Assembly (NCBI RefSeq): GCF_020515695.1
Contig: NZ_JAIWJA010000006.1
Location: 1-64,000 of the forward strand
Direction of reading: 5' to 3'
Source of the DNA: Pseudomonas sp. MWU16-30317
GTDB lineage: Bacteria; Pseudomonadota; Gammaproteobacteria; Pseudomonadales; Pseudomonadaceae
DNA: 64,000 bases
The translations under genes were made by a program, and so were the position numbers. Shown in pieces: positions 37,073 through 46,221 of the stretch; position 1 is the first letter of the stretch; each line of letters starts with the position of its first letter. The notes under the pieces were generated by a model. It did no database searches. It was given only the letters and a program-made list of their open reading frames with translations, and had not been told where the DNA came from.

Positions 37073-37125
37073 CAGAAGCGCCCAAGGGTTGCTCGAAGAT
37101 GCAACTACCTCATCGAGTATCTGTC

Positions 37126-37323
37126 ATGGCAAGCCATTTCGCTTTTCTAAAAACCCCGCTGGCCCGCGAAATCGCTGTGATTGTGCTGGTCAAGCTGGCA
37201 CTGCTCATGGGCATTCACACGCTGTGGTTCGCCACCCCGGCACCGCTCATGGACGAACGCGCTTCTGTTGCCCAGCACTTGCTGGGCGCTCCCACCGTCT
37301 TACCTGAGAAGAACCCGCAATGA
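37126..37323 (+). CDS. cydP: CydP, putative small subunit of cytochrome bd oxidase
   Basis: 65 residues: an N-terminal PLAREIAVIVLVKLALL segment forming one TM helix (about 11-30), then a short periplasmic tail. ATG 37126 was preferred over ATG 37099 because the latter would lie upstream of the start site implied by the Anr box. It overlaps cydA by 4 bp (ATGA), so it belongs to the cyd operon. CydP-type proteins are found next to cydAB in many proteobacteria; the function is presumed to be assembly or stability. Confidence 0.75.
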   Translation: MASHFAFLKTPLAREIAVIVLVKLALLMGIHTLWFATPAPLMDERASVAQHLLGAPTVLPEKNPQ

Positions 37324-38918
37324 TCTCTGAATCAGTCGTCGACCTGTCTCGGCTGCAATTCGCCATGACTGCGCTCTATCACTTCCTGTTTGTGCCCCTG
37401 ACCATCGGCATGGCGTTTTTGCTGGCGATCATGGAGTCGGTCTACGTCATGACCGGCAAGCAGGTGTACAAGGACATGACCCAGTTCTGGGGCAAATTGT
37501 TCGGCATCAATTTCGCCCTCGGGGTCACCACGGGGCTGACCATGGAGTTCCAGTTCGGCACCAACTGGGCCTACTACAGCCACTACGTAGGCGACATTTT
37601 CGGTGCACCGCTGGCAATCGAAGGGATGATGGCGTTCTTCCTCGAGTCGACCTTCATCGGCCTGTTCTTCTTCGGCTGGGAGCGCCTGAGCAAGGTCCAG
37701 CACCTGGGCGTGACCTGGCTGGTAGCGCTGGGCTCGAACCTGTCGGCGTTGTGGATTCTGATCGCCAATGGCTGGATGCAGAACCCGGTGGGCGCGGAGT
37801 TCAACTTCGTCACCCTGCGCATGGAGCTCACCAGCTTCAGCGCGCTGATCTTCAACCCGGTGGCCCAGGTGAAGTTCGTCCACACCGTGGCGTCGGGCTA
37901 CGTGACCGGCGCGGTGTTCGTGCTGGCGATCTCCAGCTTCTACCTGCTGCGCGGGCGCGATGTCGGCTTTGCGCGGCGCTCGTTCGCCATCGCCTCGGCG
38001 TTCGGCATGGCCTCGATCCTGTCGGTGATCATCCTCGGTGACGAATCCGGCTACGAGATCGGCGACGTGCAGCAGACCAAGCTGGCAGCCATCGAGGCCG
38101 AGTGGGACACCGAGCCGGCTCCGGCTGCCTTTACCCTGTTCGGCTTGCCCAACCAGGCCGAGCAGCGCACCGACTATGCGGTCAAGATCCCCTACGTGAT
38201 GGGCATTATCGCCACGCGCTCGGTGGACAAACAGGTCACCGGCATCAAGGACCTGGTGGTCGAGCACGAGCAACGGGTGCGCAACGGCATGCAGGCTTAT
38301 GCACTGCTGACCCGACTGCGTGGCGGTGACCATAGCGGCCCGACCATAGCGGCCTTCGACGCGGTGAAGAGGGACCTGGGCTACGGCCTGCTGCTGAAGA
38401 AATACACCGACAAGGTGGTGGACGCCAGCGACGCGCAGATCAAGCAGGCAGCGCTGGATACCATCCCCGGCGTGGCGTCGATTTTCTGGACTTTCCGCCT
38501 GATGGTGCTGAGCGGCCTGTTGATGCTGGCGCTGTTCACCTGTGCCTTCTACGCCTCGGCGCGCAAAAACGAGCACCGCAAGCGCTGGCTGCTGAGATGG
38601 GCGGTGATCAGCCTGCCGCTGCCGTGGGTTGCTACTCAGACCGGCTGGTTCGTGGCCGAGCATGGGCGCCAGCCGTGGTCGATCGGCGAAGTGCTGCCTA
38701 CGCATCTGTCGGCGTCCAGTTTGTCCGCCGGGGACATCTGGGGCTCGCTGCTGGCGCTGGTGGCGTTCTACACCGTGCTGCTGGTGATCGAGATGTACCT
38801 GATGATCAAGTTCGCGCGCCTGGGGCCGAGCAGCCTGCATACCGGTCGCTATCACTATGAGCAAGACGTCGCTGCCAAGCCTGCCGTGATCCTCAAGGGA
38901 GTTCCTCAACATGTTTGA
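37320..38918 (+). CDS. cydA: Cytochrome bd-I ubiquinol oxidase subunit I
   Basis: 532 residues, very close to E. coli CydA in length and motifs (SRLQFAMTALYHFLFVPL, GLTMEFQFGTNW, GWFVAEHGRQPW). Heme ligands appear as His21 (E. coli His19), His188 in VKFVHTVASGY (E. coli His186) and the Met in RLMVLSGL (E. coli Met393). The long Q-loop (about residues 250-390) is present, which distinguishes it from the short-loop cyanide-insensitive CioA common in Pseudomonas. It oxidises ubiquinol and reduces O2 with high affinity at the inner membrane. Confidence 0.95.
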   Translation: MISESVVDLSRLQFAMTALYHFLFVPLTIGMAFLLAIMESVYVMTGKQVYKDMTQFWGKLFGINFALGVTTGLTMEFQFGTNWAYYSHYVGDIFGAPLAIEGMMAFFLESTFIGLFFFGWERLSKVQHLGVTWLVALGSNLSALWILIANGWMQNPVGAEFNFVTLRMELTSFSALIFNPVAQVKFVHTVASGYVTGAVFVLAISSFYLLRGRDVGFARRSFAIASAFGMASILSVIILGDESGYEIGDVQQTKLAAIEAEWDTEPAPAAFTLFGLPNQAEQRTDYAVKIPYVMGIIATRSVDKQVTGIKDLVVEHEQRVRNGMQAYALLTRLRGGDHSGPTIAAFDAVKRDLGYGLLLKKYTDKVVDASDAQIKQAALDTIPGVASIFWTFRLMVLSGLLMLALFTCAFYASARKNEHRKRWLLRWAVISLPLPWVATQTGWFVAEHGRQPWSIGEVLPTHLSASSLSAGDIWGSLLALVAFYTVLLVIEMYLMIKFARLGPSSLHTGRYHYEQDVAAKPAVILKGVPQHV

Positions 38919-40053
38919 TTACCAGACACTCAAGCTGATCTGGTGGGTGCTGGTCGGCGTTCTGCTGATCGGTTTCGCCGTGACCGATGGCTTCGACCTC
39001 GGCGCCGCCATCCTCATGCCGCTGGTGGGCCGTAGCGACAAGGAGCGCCGCGTGGTGATCAACACCATCGCCCCGCACTGGGACGGCAACCAGGTCTGGC
39101 TGATTACCGCTGGGGCCGGCTTGTTCGCCGCCTGGCCGCTGGTGTATGGCGCGGCCTTCTCGGGGTTCTACTGGGCGTTGTTGCTGGTGCTGTTCGCGCT
39201 GTTCGTGCGGCCGGTGGGCTTCGACTACCGCAGTAAACTCGACAATACTCGCTGGCGCCAGAGCTGGGACTGGGGGCTGTTCGTCGGTGGCCTGGTGCCG
39301 TCGCTGGTGTTCGGCGTGGCCTTCGGCAACCTGCTGCTGGGCGTGCCGCTGGAGCTCGATGACAGCCTGCGTTCCAGCTATCACGGCAGCTTCTGGCAGT
39401 TGCTCGCACCGTTCGCGCTGCTGTGCGGCGTGGTCAGCCTGAGCATGCTGGCGATGCACGGCGGCAGCTGGCTGATGCTGCGCACCGAAGGCGCCATCGC
39501 CCAGCGCGCGCGGCGGGCGGTGCAGGTATTGGCGTTGGTGTTTCTCATCACCTTTCTGGGCGCAGGGCTGTGGCTGGCGCTGGGCGGTATCGATGGCATG
39601 GTGATTACCTCCAGCTTCGATCCATCGGCCGCACTCAATCCCTTGGACAAGACCGTAGTGACAGGCAATCCGGGCTGGCTGGGCAATTATCAACGTTACC
39701 CGATCACCGCCGTGGCGCCGCTGCTGGGCGTGCTGGGTGGCGTTTTGGCCTTGCTGGCCGCCAGTGGTCGTTCGTCACGGCTGGCGTTTCTGGGCAGCAG
39801 CCTGGCCATCGTTGGCGCGATCTGCACCGCGGGCTTCGCGCTGTTCCCGTTCATCATGCCGTCGACCTTCAACCCGGCCGCGAGCCTGACGATCTGGGAC
39901 GCGGTGTCGAGCCGCCTGACGCTGACCATCATGCTGGTGGTGGCCGCCGTGTTCGTGCCGATCATCCTCTGCTACACCACCTGGTGTTACGTGAAAATGT
40001 GGGGCCGCACCACCACCGCGCATATCGAAGAAAACCCCTACGGACTTTATTGA
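38911..40053 (+). CDS. cydB: Cytochrome bd-I ubiquinol oxidase subunit II
   Basis: 380 residues with about nine TM helices, and typical CydB motifs at the N-terminus (FAVTDGFDLGAA and IAPHWDGNQVWLI). It overlaps cydA by 8 bp. Length is nearly that of E. coli CydB (379). It pairs with CydA in the oxidase core. Confidence 0.95.
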   Translation: MFDYQTLKLIWWVLVGVLLIGFAVTDGFDLGAAILMPLVGRSDKERRVVINTIAPHWDGNQVWLITAGAGLFAAWPLVYGAAFSGFYWALLLVLFALFVRPVGFDYRSKLDNTRWRQSWDWGLFVGGLVPSLVFGVAFGNLLLGVPLELDDSLRSSYHGSFWQLLAPFALLCGVVSLSMLAMHGGSWLMLRTEGAIAQRARRAVQVLALVFLITFLGAGLWLALGGIDGMVITSSFDPSAALNPLDKTVVTGNPGWLGNYQRYPITAVAPLLGVLGGVLALLAASGRSSRLAFLGSSLAIVGAICTAGFALFPFIMPSTFNPAASLTIWDAVSSRLTLTIMLVVAAVFVPIILCYTTWCYVKMWGRTTTAHIEENPYGLY

Positions 40054-40065
40054 GGAGCATTTGCC

Positions 40066-40182
40066 ATGTGGTATTTCGCCTGGATTCTCGGCGTGTTGCT
40101 GGCTTGCAGCTTCGGCATCATCAACGCCCTGTGGCTGGAGGCGTCCAACTGCCTGGACGCGGGGCCTGATCATGCTGACTGA
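40066..40182 (+). CDS. cydX: CydX, essential small subunit of cytochrome bd-I
   Basis: 38 residues, beginning MWYFAWILGVLLACSFGI, nearly identical to the start of E. coli CydX. One TM helix. GAGGAG (40051-40056) gives a good Shine-Dalgarno for ATG 40066, 12 bp after cydB. The end overlaps the next gene by 11 bp. Small ORFs of this size are easily missed by annotation. Confidence 0.93.
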   Translation: MWYFAWILGVLLACSFGIINALWLEASNCLDAGPDHAD

Positions 40183-40459
40183 GGCGCGGTGTGCATGGCG
40201 CGGCGCCTGGAGTCGGGCGCTGTCGCTGCTGCTGTGCGTGCCGCTCAGCGTGGTGCTGCTGGTGCAGCCCACGCTGTTGCTGGACAGGCAGGGCGGCTAT
40301 AGCCATGGCAGCCTGATGCTGGTGTTGTGGGGGGTGTCCATCGGCTATGTGCACGGCATGGGGTTCGACCCGCTGGCGTGGGCGTGGCGGTTGGCGTTTC
40401 AGCCGATACTGGGGTGGTGCCTGATGCTCCTCGGCTTTGCCCTGTTGCTGGCGCACTGA
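40172..40459 (+). CDS. ybgE: YbgE-like cyd operon membrane protein
   Basis: 95 residues with about three TM helices. The VSIGYVHGMGFDP segment matches the VIHGVGFRP region of E. coli YbgE as I recall it. ATG 40172 lies inside the end of cydX, so translation is coupled. It completes the cydP-cydA-cydB-cydX-ybgE operon. Its role is unknown but conserved with bd-I oxidases. Confidence 0.85.
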   Translation: MLTEARCAWRGAWSRALSLLLCVPLSVVLLVQPTLLLDRQGGYSHGSLMLVLWGVSIGYVHGMGFDPLAWAWRLAFQPILGWCLMLLGFALLLAH

Positions 40460-40585
40460 TCCCTGTCTGGACTGGGGACGCACCACATTCCCCGATCCCA
40501 ACCCCCCCATCCGCGCAGCCCGGGTGCCAGCCATTTATGCTATAGCTACGCCATCCCCCAATACCTCCACCCCCCAGGAGCCCCC

Positions 40586-41770
40586 ATGTCCCAGGAAAAA
40601 CCGCGCAGCGCCGCCACCGACCTCGTCCAGGCAGGCCGCTTTGCCGGCAGCGGTGACTGGCTGCCGGTCAACCCGCCCATCACCCGTGTCAGCACCGTGC
40701 TGTTCAAGGACCTGGAGGCCATACGCGCGGCCGAGCGCGCCGTCGGCGGCCCCACCCGTTCGCTCACCTATGGCGCCAACGGCAACCCCACCGCCTTCGC
40801 CCTGGAAGACGTGATCAACCGCCTCGAAGGCGCCCACGGCACCTGCCTGTACGCGACCGGCCTGGCCGCCGTGGCACAAATGTTCCAGTCCTTTCTGCGC
40901 CCCGGCGAGCACGTACTGATCACCGATGCCGTGTACACCCCGGTCCGGCGCCTGGCGCGCACCCTGCTCGACGCCTTCGACATCGAGTACGACTACTACG
41001 CCGCCGACGGCAGCGACATCGAATCGTTGATCAAACCCAACACCCGCATGATCTACGCCGAAGTACCGGGCTCCCTGGCCTTCGAGATGTGCGACCTGCC
41101 GGCGCTCTCGACGCTGTGCAAGGCCCGCGGCCTGCTGCTGGCGGTGGATAACTCCTGGGGCTCGGGCGTGCTGTACCGGCCACTGGAACTGGGTGCGGAC
41201 ATCTCGCTCATGGCCCTGACCAAATACGTCGGCGGCCATTCCGACGTGATGATGGGCAGCGTCAGCGTCACCGAGGCCCACTGGCCGGCGTTGAAAAAGA
41301 TGTGCACCGCCGTCGGCAACACCGTCAGCCCCGACGACGCCTACCTCATCCTGCGCGGCGCCCGCTCCCTCTCAGCCCGCCTGGCGATGCATCAGGCAAA
41401 CGCCATGCACGTGGCGTTGTGGTTGCAGCAACACCCGCAGGTCGCGCGGGTGATGTACCCTGCACTGCCTGAAGACCCTGGGCATGCCCTGTGGAAGCGC
41501 GACTGCCATGGCTGTAACGGATTGCTGAGTTTCGAATTCAAGGCCGTCGATCAAGCGCAGGTAGACGATTTCGTGAAAGCGCTGACGCTGTTTGGCGTGG
41601 GCTATTCGTGGGGTGGGTACGAGAGCCTGGTGACCCAGGTGGACCAACACGGCACGCGTTCGGTGGCGGATTGGTCAAAGGCTGGGCTGATGTTGCGGTT
41701 GCATGTGGGGCTGGAGGATCCGGATGAGTTGATTGCGGACCTGAGCAACGGCTTCGCCGCACTCGGGTAA
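40586..41770 (+). CDS. metC: PLP-dependent cystathionine beta-lyase (MetC family)
   Basis: 394 residues of the Cys/Met metabolism PLP family. The PLP Lys is Lys213 in LMALTKYVGGHSD; the YGANGNPT segment, YATGLAAV and the AVDNSWGSG Asp complete the cofactor site. AGGAG lies 5 bp before the ATG. Most likely cleaves cystathionine to homocysteine, pyruvate and ammonia; other gamma- or beta-lyases of the family (MetB, MegL) are possible. Monocistronic on available evidence. Confidence 0.85.
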   Translation: MSQEKPRSAATDLVQAGRFAGSGDWLPVNPPITRVSTVLFKDLEAIRAAERAVGGPTRSLTYGANGNPTAFALEDVINRLEGAHGTCLYATGLAAVAQMFQSFLRPGEHVLITDAVYTPVRRLARTLLDAFDIEYDYYAADGSDIESLIKPNTRMIYAEVPGSLAFEMCDLPALSTLCKARGLLLAVDNSWGSGVLYRPLELGADISLMALTKYVGGHSDVMMGSVSVTEAHWPALKKMCTAVGNTVSPDDAYLILRGARSLSARLAMHQANAMHVALWLQQHPQVARVMYPALPEDPGHALWKRDCHGCNGLLSFEFKAVDQAQVDDFVKALTLFGVGYSWGGYESLVTQVDQHGTRSVADWSKAGLMLRLHVGLEDPDELIADLSNGFAALG

Positions 41771-41822
41771 GCCCAGCGCCTGCTCCGCAGGGGCCGACAC
41801 GGCGCCACCGGCGCCGCGCGTC

Positions 41823-42536
41823 TCAACTCACCGCGTAATACTTGCGCACATACACCGTGCTTTTCCACGCACACGGCGTGCCTTGCGGCACAAACGCCGT
41901 GTCCCCTGGGCGCACTTGCACGATCGCGCCGTTATCGCCCGTCAGCGTGACCTCGCCTTCGATCACGTGCATCAATTCATGCACTTTGTGCGGCCGCGCG
42001 CTGCGCTGGTAAGGCGTCGAATCCCAGACACCGATGCGCAAGGTGCTGGCGCTGTCTTCGAACAGGTTGTGGGTTCGGCACTGGGGCTCGGGGCCGATCA
42101 GCACGCTGGCATCCGGCGGCGCCGAGGGGGTCAGGTGGGTCTGGGCAGCGAGTGCCACAACGCCAGGCTGGTCGACGCCAGTGGCCAAGGTGGCGACACA
42201 AAAGGCCCATTGGCTATCGACTGTCGCCTCCACCTGCACGGCCGTGCCGCGGCCGATCACGGCACTTTGGCCAACGCCTACTTCCAGGCGTTGGTCTGCG
42301 CTGCGCAGCACCACCACGCCTTGGTGGACCACCAGCATTTCGGTGAACGGATAGACCTCGATCAGCGCCGAGCCGTTGAACTGAACAGTACCGGCGGCGA
42401 ATCCGCTATCGTCGACGAACACCGTCTTGCGCCCCTCGACGAAGGGATCCAGAGCGCTCAGGCGACCCGACAACGCCGGGGTTTCGACCGCGACGCCGTC
42501 GCCCCGTGCCAACAGCAAAACAGAGGGATGGGACAT
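41823..42536 (-). CDS. Cupin-domain protein (tandem cupin)
   Basis: 237 residues with two cupin folds. The first (about 20-110) is degenerate and the second (about 150-237) has HKVHELMHVIEGEV and the PGDTAFVPQGTPCAWKS motif of the DUF861/RmlC-like group. ATG 42536 has AGGAG at optimal spacing. It follows the GNAT gene by about 21 bp and probably shares its transcript. Cupins of this kind are often accessory or regulatory in polyamine and amino acid catabolic clusters; no activity can be assigned. Confidence 0.75.
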   Translation of the reverse strand: MSHPSVLLLARGDGVAVETPALSGRLSALDPFVEGRKTVFVDDSGFAAGTVQFNGSALIEVYPFTEMLVVHQGVVVLRSADQRLEVGVGQSAVIGRGTAVQVEATVDSQWAFCVATLATGVDQPGVVALAAQTHLTPSAPPDASVLIGPEPQCRTHNLFEDSASTLRIGVWDSTPYQRSARPHKVHELMHVIEGEVTLTGDNGAIVQVRPGDTAFVPQGTPCAWKSTVYVRKYYAVS

Positions 42537-42557
42537 ACACATGCTCCTGAAACGAAA

Positions 42558-43421
42558 TCAGCCAATGGCCTGGGTAACCAAGGCGAATTGCTCGACGCCC
42601 TGAGTGGCGGCGGGGATCGCGCCCTTGCTCATCTGGGTGACGGTATCGACCTGCTTCAGCCCGGCCGCTTCCAGCCACGGCGCCAGGCCGCTGGCGGCGG
42701 GAATATCGATGCGCACGAAGGCATAAGGCACCTTGTGCAGCAGGGTTTCGATCAGGTGCTTGGCCTGCTCGGCATCCTGCGCGATCACCGGGCCGAGGCA
42801 CAGGCCACGCCCGAAAGGGCGCAACAGGGCGAAGCCTTGCAGCTGGCCGGCCGCTTCGATACCCACGCCGTACTCGACGTCGGGCAGCAGGTCGTCCAGC
42901 ACGGCGGCGCGGTCCAGGCCGCTGCCGGCATTGGCCAGCTCGATCAGCCGTGGCGCATCGCTGGCGCTCAGCGCGCGGCAGTGTTCGCCCGTCTTCAGTG
43001 CGGTGCTCGGCCCGGCGCCAGCGCTCGCTTGGCCCTGGCGTTGCTCGATCTGGCCGAAATCCTTGAAGCCCATTTTCGTGTACAACGGCGCGCCGGCCAC
43101 GGTCGCATTGAGCACCGCCGTGCGCGGGCCGACGGTCTCGAGCGCCAGGTCCATCAAGCGTCGACCGATGCCTTGGCCTTGGTAGTCATCGCTGACGATC
43201 ACCAGCCCGATAGTGGTGAAGTCGCCTTGATGGCAAGCGAACGAGCTGCCGATCAACCGGCCGTTGTCCTCAGCGACGAAACCCTGCGCCACGCGTTGCA
43301 GCATGGCCCAGTCTTCGAGTCGATGCGGCCACTTGAGCGCCACCGACAAGGCGTGAGCATTGGCCACATCGGCGGCGGTCATGGGGCGATAGTGAATAGC
43401 GCGACGTTGCGAAACCGACAT
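42558..43421 (-). CDS. Double-domain GNAT acetyltransferase
   Basis: 287 residues starting at ATG 43421 (GGAGA upstream). The first GNAT domain has the acetyl-CoA loop YQGQGIGRRLMDLAL (about 98-112). The C-terminal half (about 150-287) is a second GNAT-like fold without a clear Q/RxxGxG/A. It is divergent from the aldehyde dehydrogenase at 43652. Acetyl or acyl transfer to an amine intermediate would fit the neighbouring catabolic genes, but this is inference. Confidence 0.8.
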   Translation of the reverse strand: MSVSQRRAIHYRPMTAADVANAHALSVALKWPHRLEDWAMLQRVAQGFVAEDNGRLIGSSFACHQGDFTTIGLVIVSDDYQGQGIGRRLMDLALETVGPRTAVLNATVAGAPLYTKMGFKDFGQIEQRQGQASAGAGPSTALKTGEHCRALSASDAPRLIELANAGSGLDRAAVLDDLLPDVEYGVGIEAAGQLQGFALLRPFGRGLCLGPVIAQDAEQAKHLIETLLHKVPYAFVRIDIPAASGLAPWLEAAGLKQVDTVTQMSKGAIPAATQGVEQFALVTQAIG

Positions 43422-43651
43422 GGCGGGTCTCCGTTCACAGATGGGCATAAGCGTTGAAAAGGCCTTCACGTGGTGCCTGTATCCCACCTGTTGCCAAGGG
43501 TGACAAGAGGCGCAAGGCGATTCGGCAGATTCCCCGATCCGCAGCCGACCAGACCACAGTAACTGCTTAAATGGACCGCAACGTCGGCAGCAAATGCTCT
43601 GGGTTTTTTTCTAGGATGGTGGCCTCGCTTTTCACCCGGCTGGAGTCCTTC

Positions 43652-45121
43652 ATGGATAGCTTCGATCCTCGTCTTATCGCTGTGCGCAGCGCCCATTTCA
43701 TTGGTGGGCAGTATCGCGAGGGGCCCGCGGGCATGGACGTCTCGCGGCCTTCCGATGGTCAGGTCTATGCCGAGCTGCCGGTGGCTGATGCGGCGCTGGT
43801 GGACGAGGCCGTGAGCACTGCCTGGCAGGCGTTCAAGACCAGCGACTGGGCCACCCGGCCACCCCGTGAGCGCGCCCGCGTGATGCGCCGCTGGGCCGAT
43901 TTGATCGATGCGGACGGCGCCGTGCTCGGGCCGCTGGAAGCCGTGGGGTCGACCCGCCCGCACAAAGATGTGCTGGGCTGGGACATTCCCTATGTGGCCG
44001 AAGGCATCCGTTTTTTCGCCGAGCTGGCCGACAAGCACGGCGGTGAAGTCGCGGCCACGCAGACCGACCGCCTGGGCATGCAGATCGCCGAGCCTTACGG
44101 AGTGATTGCGGCGATCGCGCCGTGGAATTTCCCATTGAGCATGGCCTCCTGGAAGGTCGCCCCGGCGTTGGCCGCCGGTAACGCGGTGGTACTCAAGCCC
44201 TCCGAGCTGACGCCGTTCTCCAGCCTGCGCTTCGCCGAACTGGCGCTTCAGGCGGGCATCCCCGCCGGGATCTTCAACGTCGTGCAGGGCGATGGCCGCG
44301 TTACCGGCGATGCCCTGTGCCGCCATCCGCGAGTCGCCAAAGTCACCTTCACCGGCTCGACAGCCACGGGGTCGAGCATCATGTCCACCTGCGCGCTGGT
44401 CGGCCCCAAGCCGGTCACGCTGGAGTTGGGCGGCAAGAGCCCGCAATTGGTGTTCGCCGATGTGCCGGACCTCGCCAAGACCGCCCGCACCGTGGCCCTG
44501 GCCATTACCGGCAATGCCGGGCAGGTGTGCGTGTCTGGCTCGCGGCTGATCATCGAACGCTCGATCATGGCGCCCTTCGTCGAGCACCTGCAGGGTTATT
44601 TCAATGCACTCAAGCCAGGGCCGACCTGGTCACCGGACGCCACCTTGGCGCCGATCATTTCGCGCCTGCAGGCCACACGCATCGACGGCATCGTCCAGCG
44701 TGCGCGCCAGGCAGGCGCCGAAGTACTCAGCGGCGGCGGCCTGTTCGACGGCCTGGGCGGCGCCTATTACCAACCCACCCTGCTGGCCGGGGTGGACAAC
44801 CACAACCCGGCGGTGTGTGAAGAGATCTTCGGCCCGGTGCTGACCCTTCAAGCGTTCGACAGCGAAGAACAAGCACTACAGCTGGCCGCCCACGACACCT
44901 ACGGCCTGGCGGCCGGTGTGCACACCGCCGACCTTAACCGTGCTCTGCGCCTGATCCGCCAGCTCGAAGTCGGTACCGTGTGGGTCAACCGCTATGGGCG
45001 CAGCAACGACTACATCCTGCCCACGGGCGGCTACAAGCGCTCGGGCATCGGCAAGGATCTGGGCCGCGAAGCGTTCGAAGCCAACCTGCGATTCAAGAGC
45101 GTGCTGATCGATATCGGCTAA
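43652..45121 (+). CDS. NAD(P)-dependent aldehyde dehydrogenase
   Basis: 489 residues from ATG 43652 (GGAG upstream at 7 bp). Catalytic residues Glu258 (LELGG) and Cys293 (GQVCVSG) are present, with the N-terminal Rossmann region at 150-260. The length and motif order fit class 1/2 ALDHs such as PuuC or KauB. Its own terminator follows, but the next genes (HAD, flavin oxidase) support an aminoaldehyde substrate. Confidence 0.9.
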   Translation: MDSFDPRLIAVRSAHFIGGQYREGPAGMDVSRPSDGQVYAELPVADAALVDEAVSTAWQAFKTSDWATRPPRERARVMRRWADLIDADGAVLGPLEAVGSTRPHKDVLGWDIPYVAEGIRFFAELADKHGGEVAATQTDRLGMQIAEPYGVIAAIAPWNFPLSMASWKVAPALAAGNAVVLKPSELTPFSSLRFAELALQAGIPAGIFNVVQGDGRVTGDALCRHPRVAKVTFTGSTATGSSIMSTCALVGPKPVTLELGGKSPQLVFADVPDLAKTARTVALAITGNAGQVCVSGSRLIIERSIMAPFVEHLQGYFNALKPGPTWSPDATLAPIISRLQATRIDGIVQRARQAGAEVLSGGGLFDGLGGAYYQPTLLAGVDNHNPAVCEEIFGPVLTLQAFDSEEQALQLAAHDTYGLAAGVHTADLNRALRLIRQLEVGTVWVNRYGRSNDYILPTGGYKRSGIGKDLGREAFEANLRFKSVLIDIG

Positions 45122-45168
45122 ACATCCACAGGCTTTGCCCAAGCCTGCGTGGCCACGATTGACCCTAC

Positions 45169-45199
45169 GGGTGCCTTGTTCGCAAGGCGCCCGTTTTTT
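45169..45199 (+). terminator. Intrinsic terminator after the aldehyde dehydrogenase
   Basis: Ten-bp stem GGGTGCCTTG / CAAGGCGCCC with a TTCG tetraloop, followed by GTTTTTTC. Confidence 0.9.
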
Positions 45200-45496
45200 C
45201 TTTCAGGCTGAAGCAGGTTCTGCGGTGAAACCGTCGCGTGCGCACAAAAAACGCCCCGAAAAGCGCCACAAAGGCGCATGAAACGTGGCGTTGCCCAAGC
45301 CTGGAGCGCCCCGCAAAGTCTGCTGAGGCCGGGCCGCAAAACGGTGGTTTCTATCAAGCAGCCAGCGCTTTCAACGCCATATGCTGATTTCACGGTGGTG
45401 TAATGAAGATGTGTTGCAGGGTGGCCATGGCCGCTCTGACCACGGCGCAGATGCTTGTCATGCCTTGACCTAAACGAACTTTCGGGACCGCACAAC
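45200..45496. other. Intergenic leader before the HAD/flavoprotein/ABC operon
   Basis: About 297 bp without a convincing ORF. It includes a modest stem-loop near 45256-45292 (GCGCCAC with GTGGCG) and some AT-rich patches. It should carry the promoter for the long operon that starts at 45497. No sigma-54 or sigma-70 site was convincing by eye. Confidence 0.4.
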
Positions 45497-46165
45497 ATGA
45501 GCTTTCTTCGACCTAAATTCATTACGTTCGACTGCTACGGTACGCTGACCAACTTCCACATGGGCACCATGACCCGCGAGCTGTTCGCCGACCGCGTACC
45601 GGCTGAGCAGATGGACCAGTTCGTCAAGGATTTCTCGGCGTATCGCCTGGATCAGGTCAAAGGCGACTGGATGCCCTACGACGAAATCATCAAGACCGCG
45701 CTGGCGCGGACCTGCAAGCGCTGGGGTGTGGCCTATCGCGACGAAGGCCAGCTCTACTACGACGCCGTTCCGACCTGGGGCCCGCACCCTGATGTGCCGG
45801 CAGGCCTGTCGAAAATCGCCGACAAGATCCCCTTGGTGATTTTCTCCAACGCCAGCGACAGCCAGATCATGTCCAACGTCGACATGCTCGGCGCACCGTT
45901 TCACAAGGTCTTCACGGCCGAGCAGGCACAAGCCTACAAGCCGCGTCTGGCAGCGTTCGAGTTCATGCTCGACAACCTTGGCTGCGGCCCGGAAGACATC
46001 TTGCATGTGTCCTCCAGCTTCCGTTACGACCTGTTCCCGGCCCACGACATGAAAATCAAGAACAAAGCCTTCGTCGCCCGCGGCCATGACGTACCGGCCA
46101 ACGAGTTCTACGGCTACCGGCAGATCCCGGACATCGGTGGCCTGGCGGCTCTGGTCGGCCTCTGA
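45497..46165 (+). CDS. HAD superfamily hydrolase, type II haloacid dehalogenase-like
   Basis: 222 residues. Motif I is FDCYGTL with nucleophile Asp12. Motif II Ser is in IFSNASDS, motif III Lys in QAYKPRLAAFE, and motif IV follows in ILHVSSSFRYDL. The fold is that of 2-haloacid dehalogenases, but many relatives act on phosphate or other leaving groups. ATG 45497 was chosen over an upstream in-frame start because it aligns with the family N-terminus. The next gene lies 57 bp downstream, probably in the same operon. Confidence 0.82.
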   Translation: MSFLRPKFITFDCYGTLTNFHMGTMTRELFADRVPAEQMDQFVKDFSAYRLDQVKGDWMPYDEIIKTALARTCKRWGVAYRDEGQLYYDAVPTWGPHPDVPAGLSKIADKIPLVIFSNASDSQIMSNVDMLGAPFHKVFTAEQAQAYKPRLAAFEFMLDNLGCGPEDILHVSSSFRYDLFPAHDMKIKNKAFVARGHDVPANEFYGYRQIPDIGGLAALVGL

Positions 46166-46221
46166 CAGCGTTGGCATCCGGCACTTTTCCGGGCTCCAGG
46201 CGAGCCACCCGAGGGAATGAC

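Noticed and set aside
41883..43457. Plus-strand open frame of 524 codons
   Set aside because: It lies antisense to the cupin and GNAT genes, which have recognisable domains and Shine-Dalgarno sequences.
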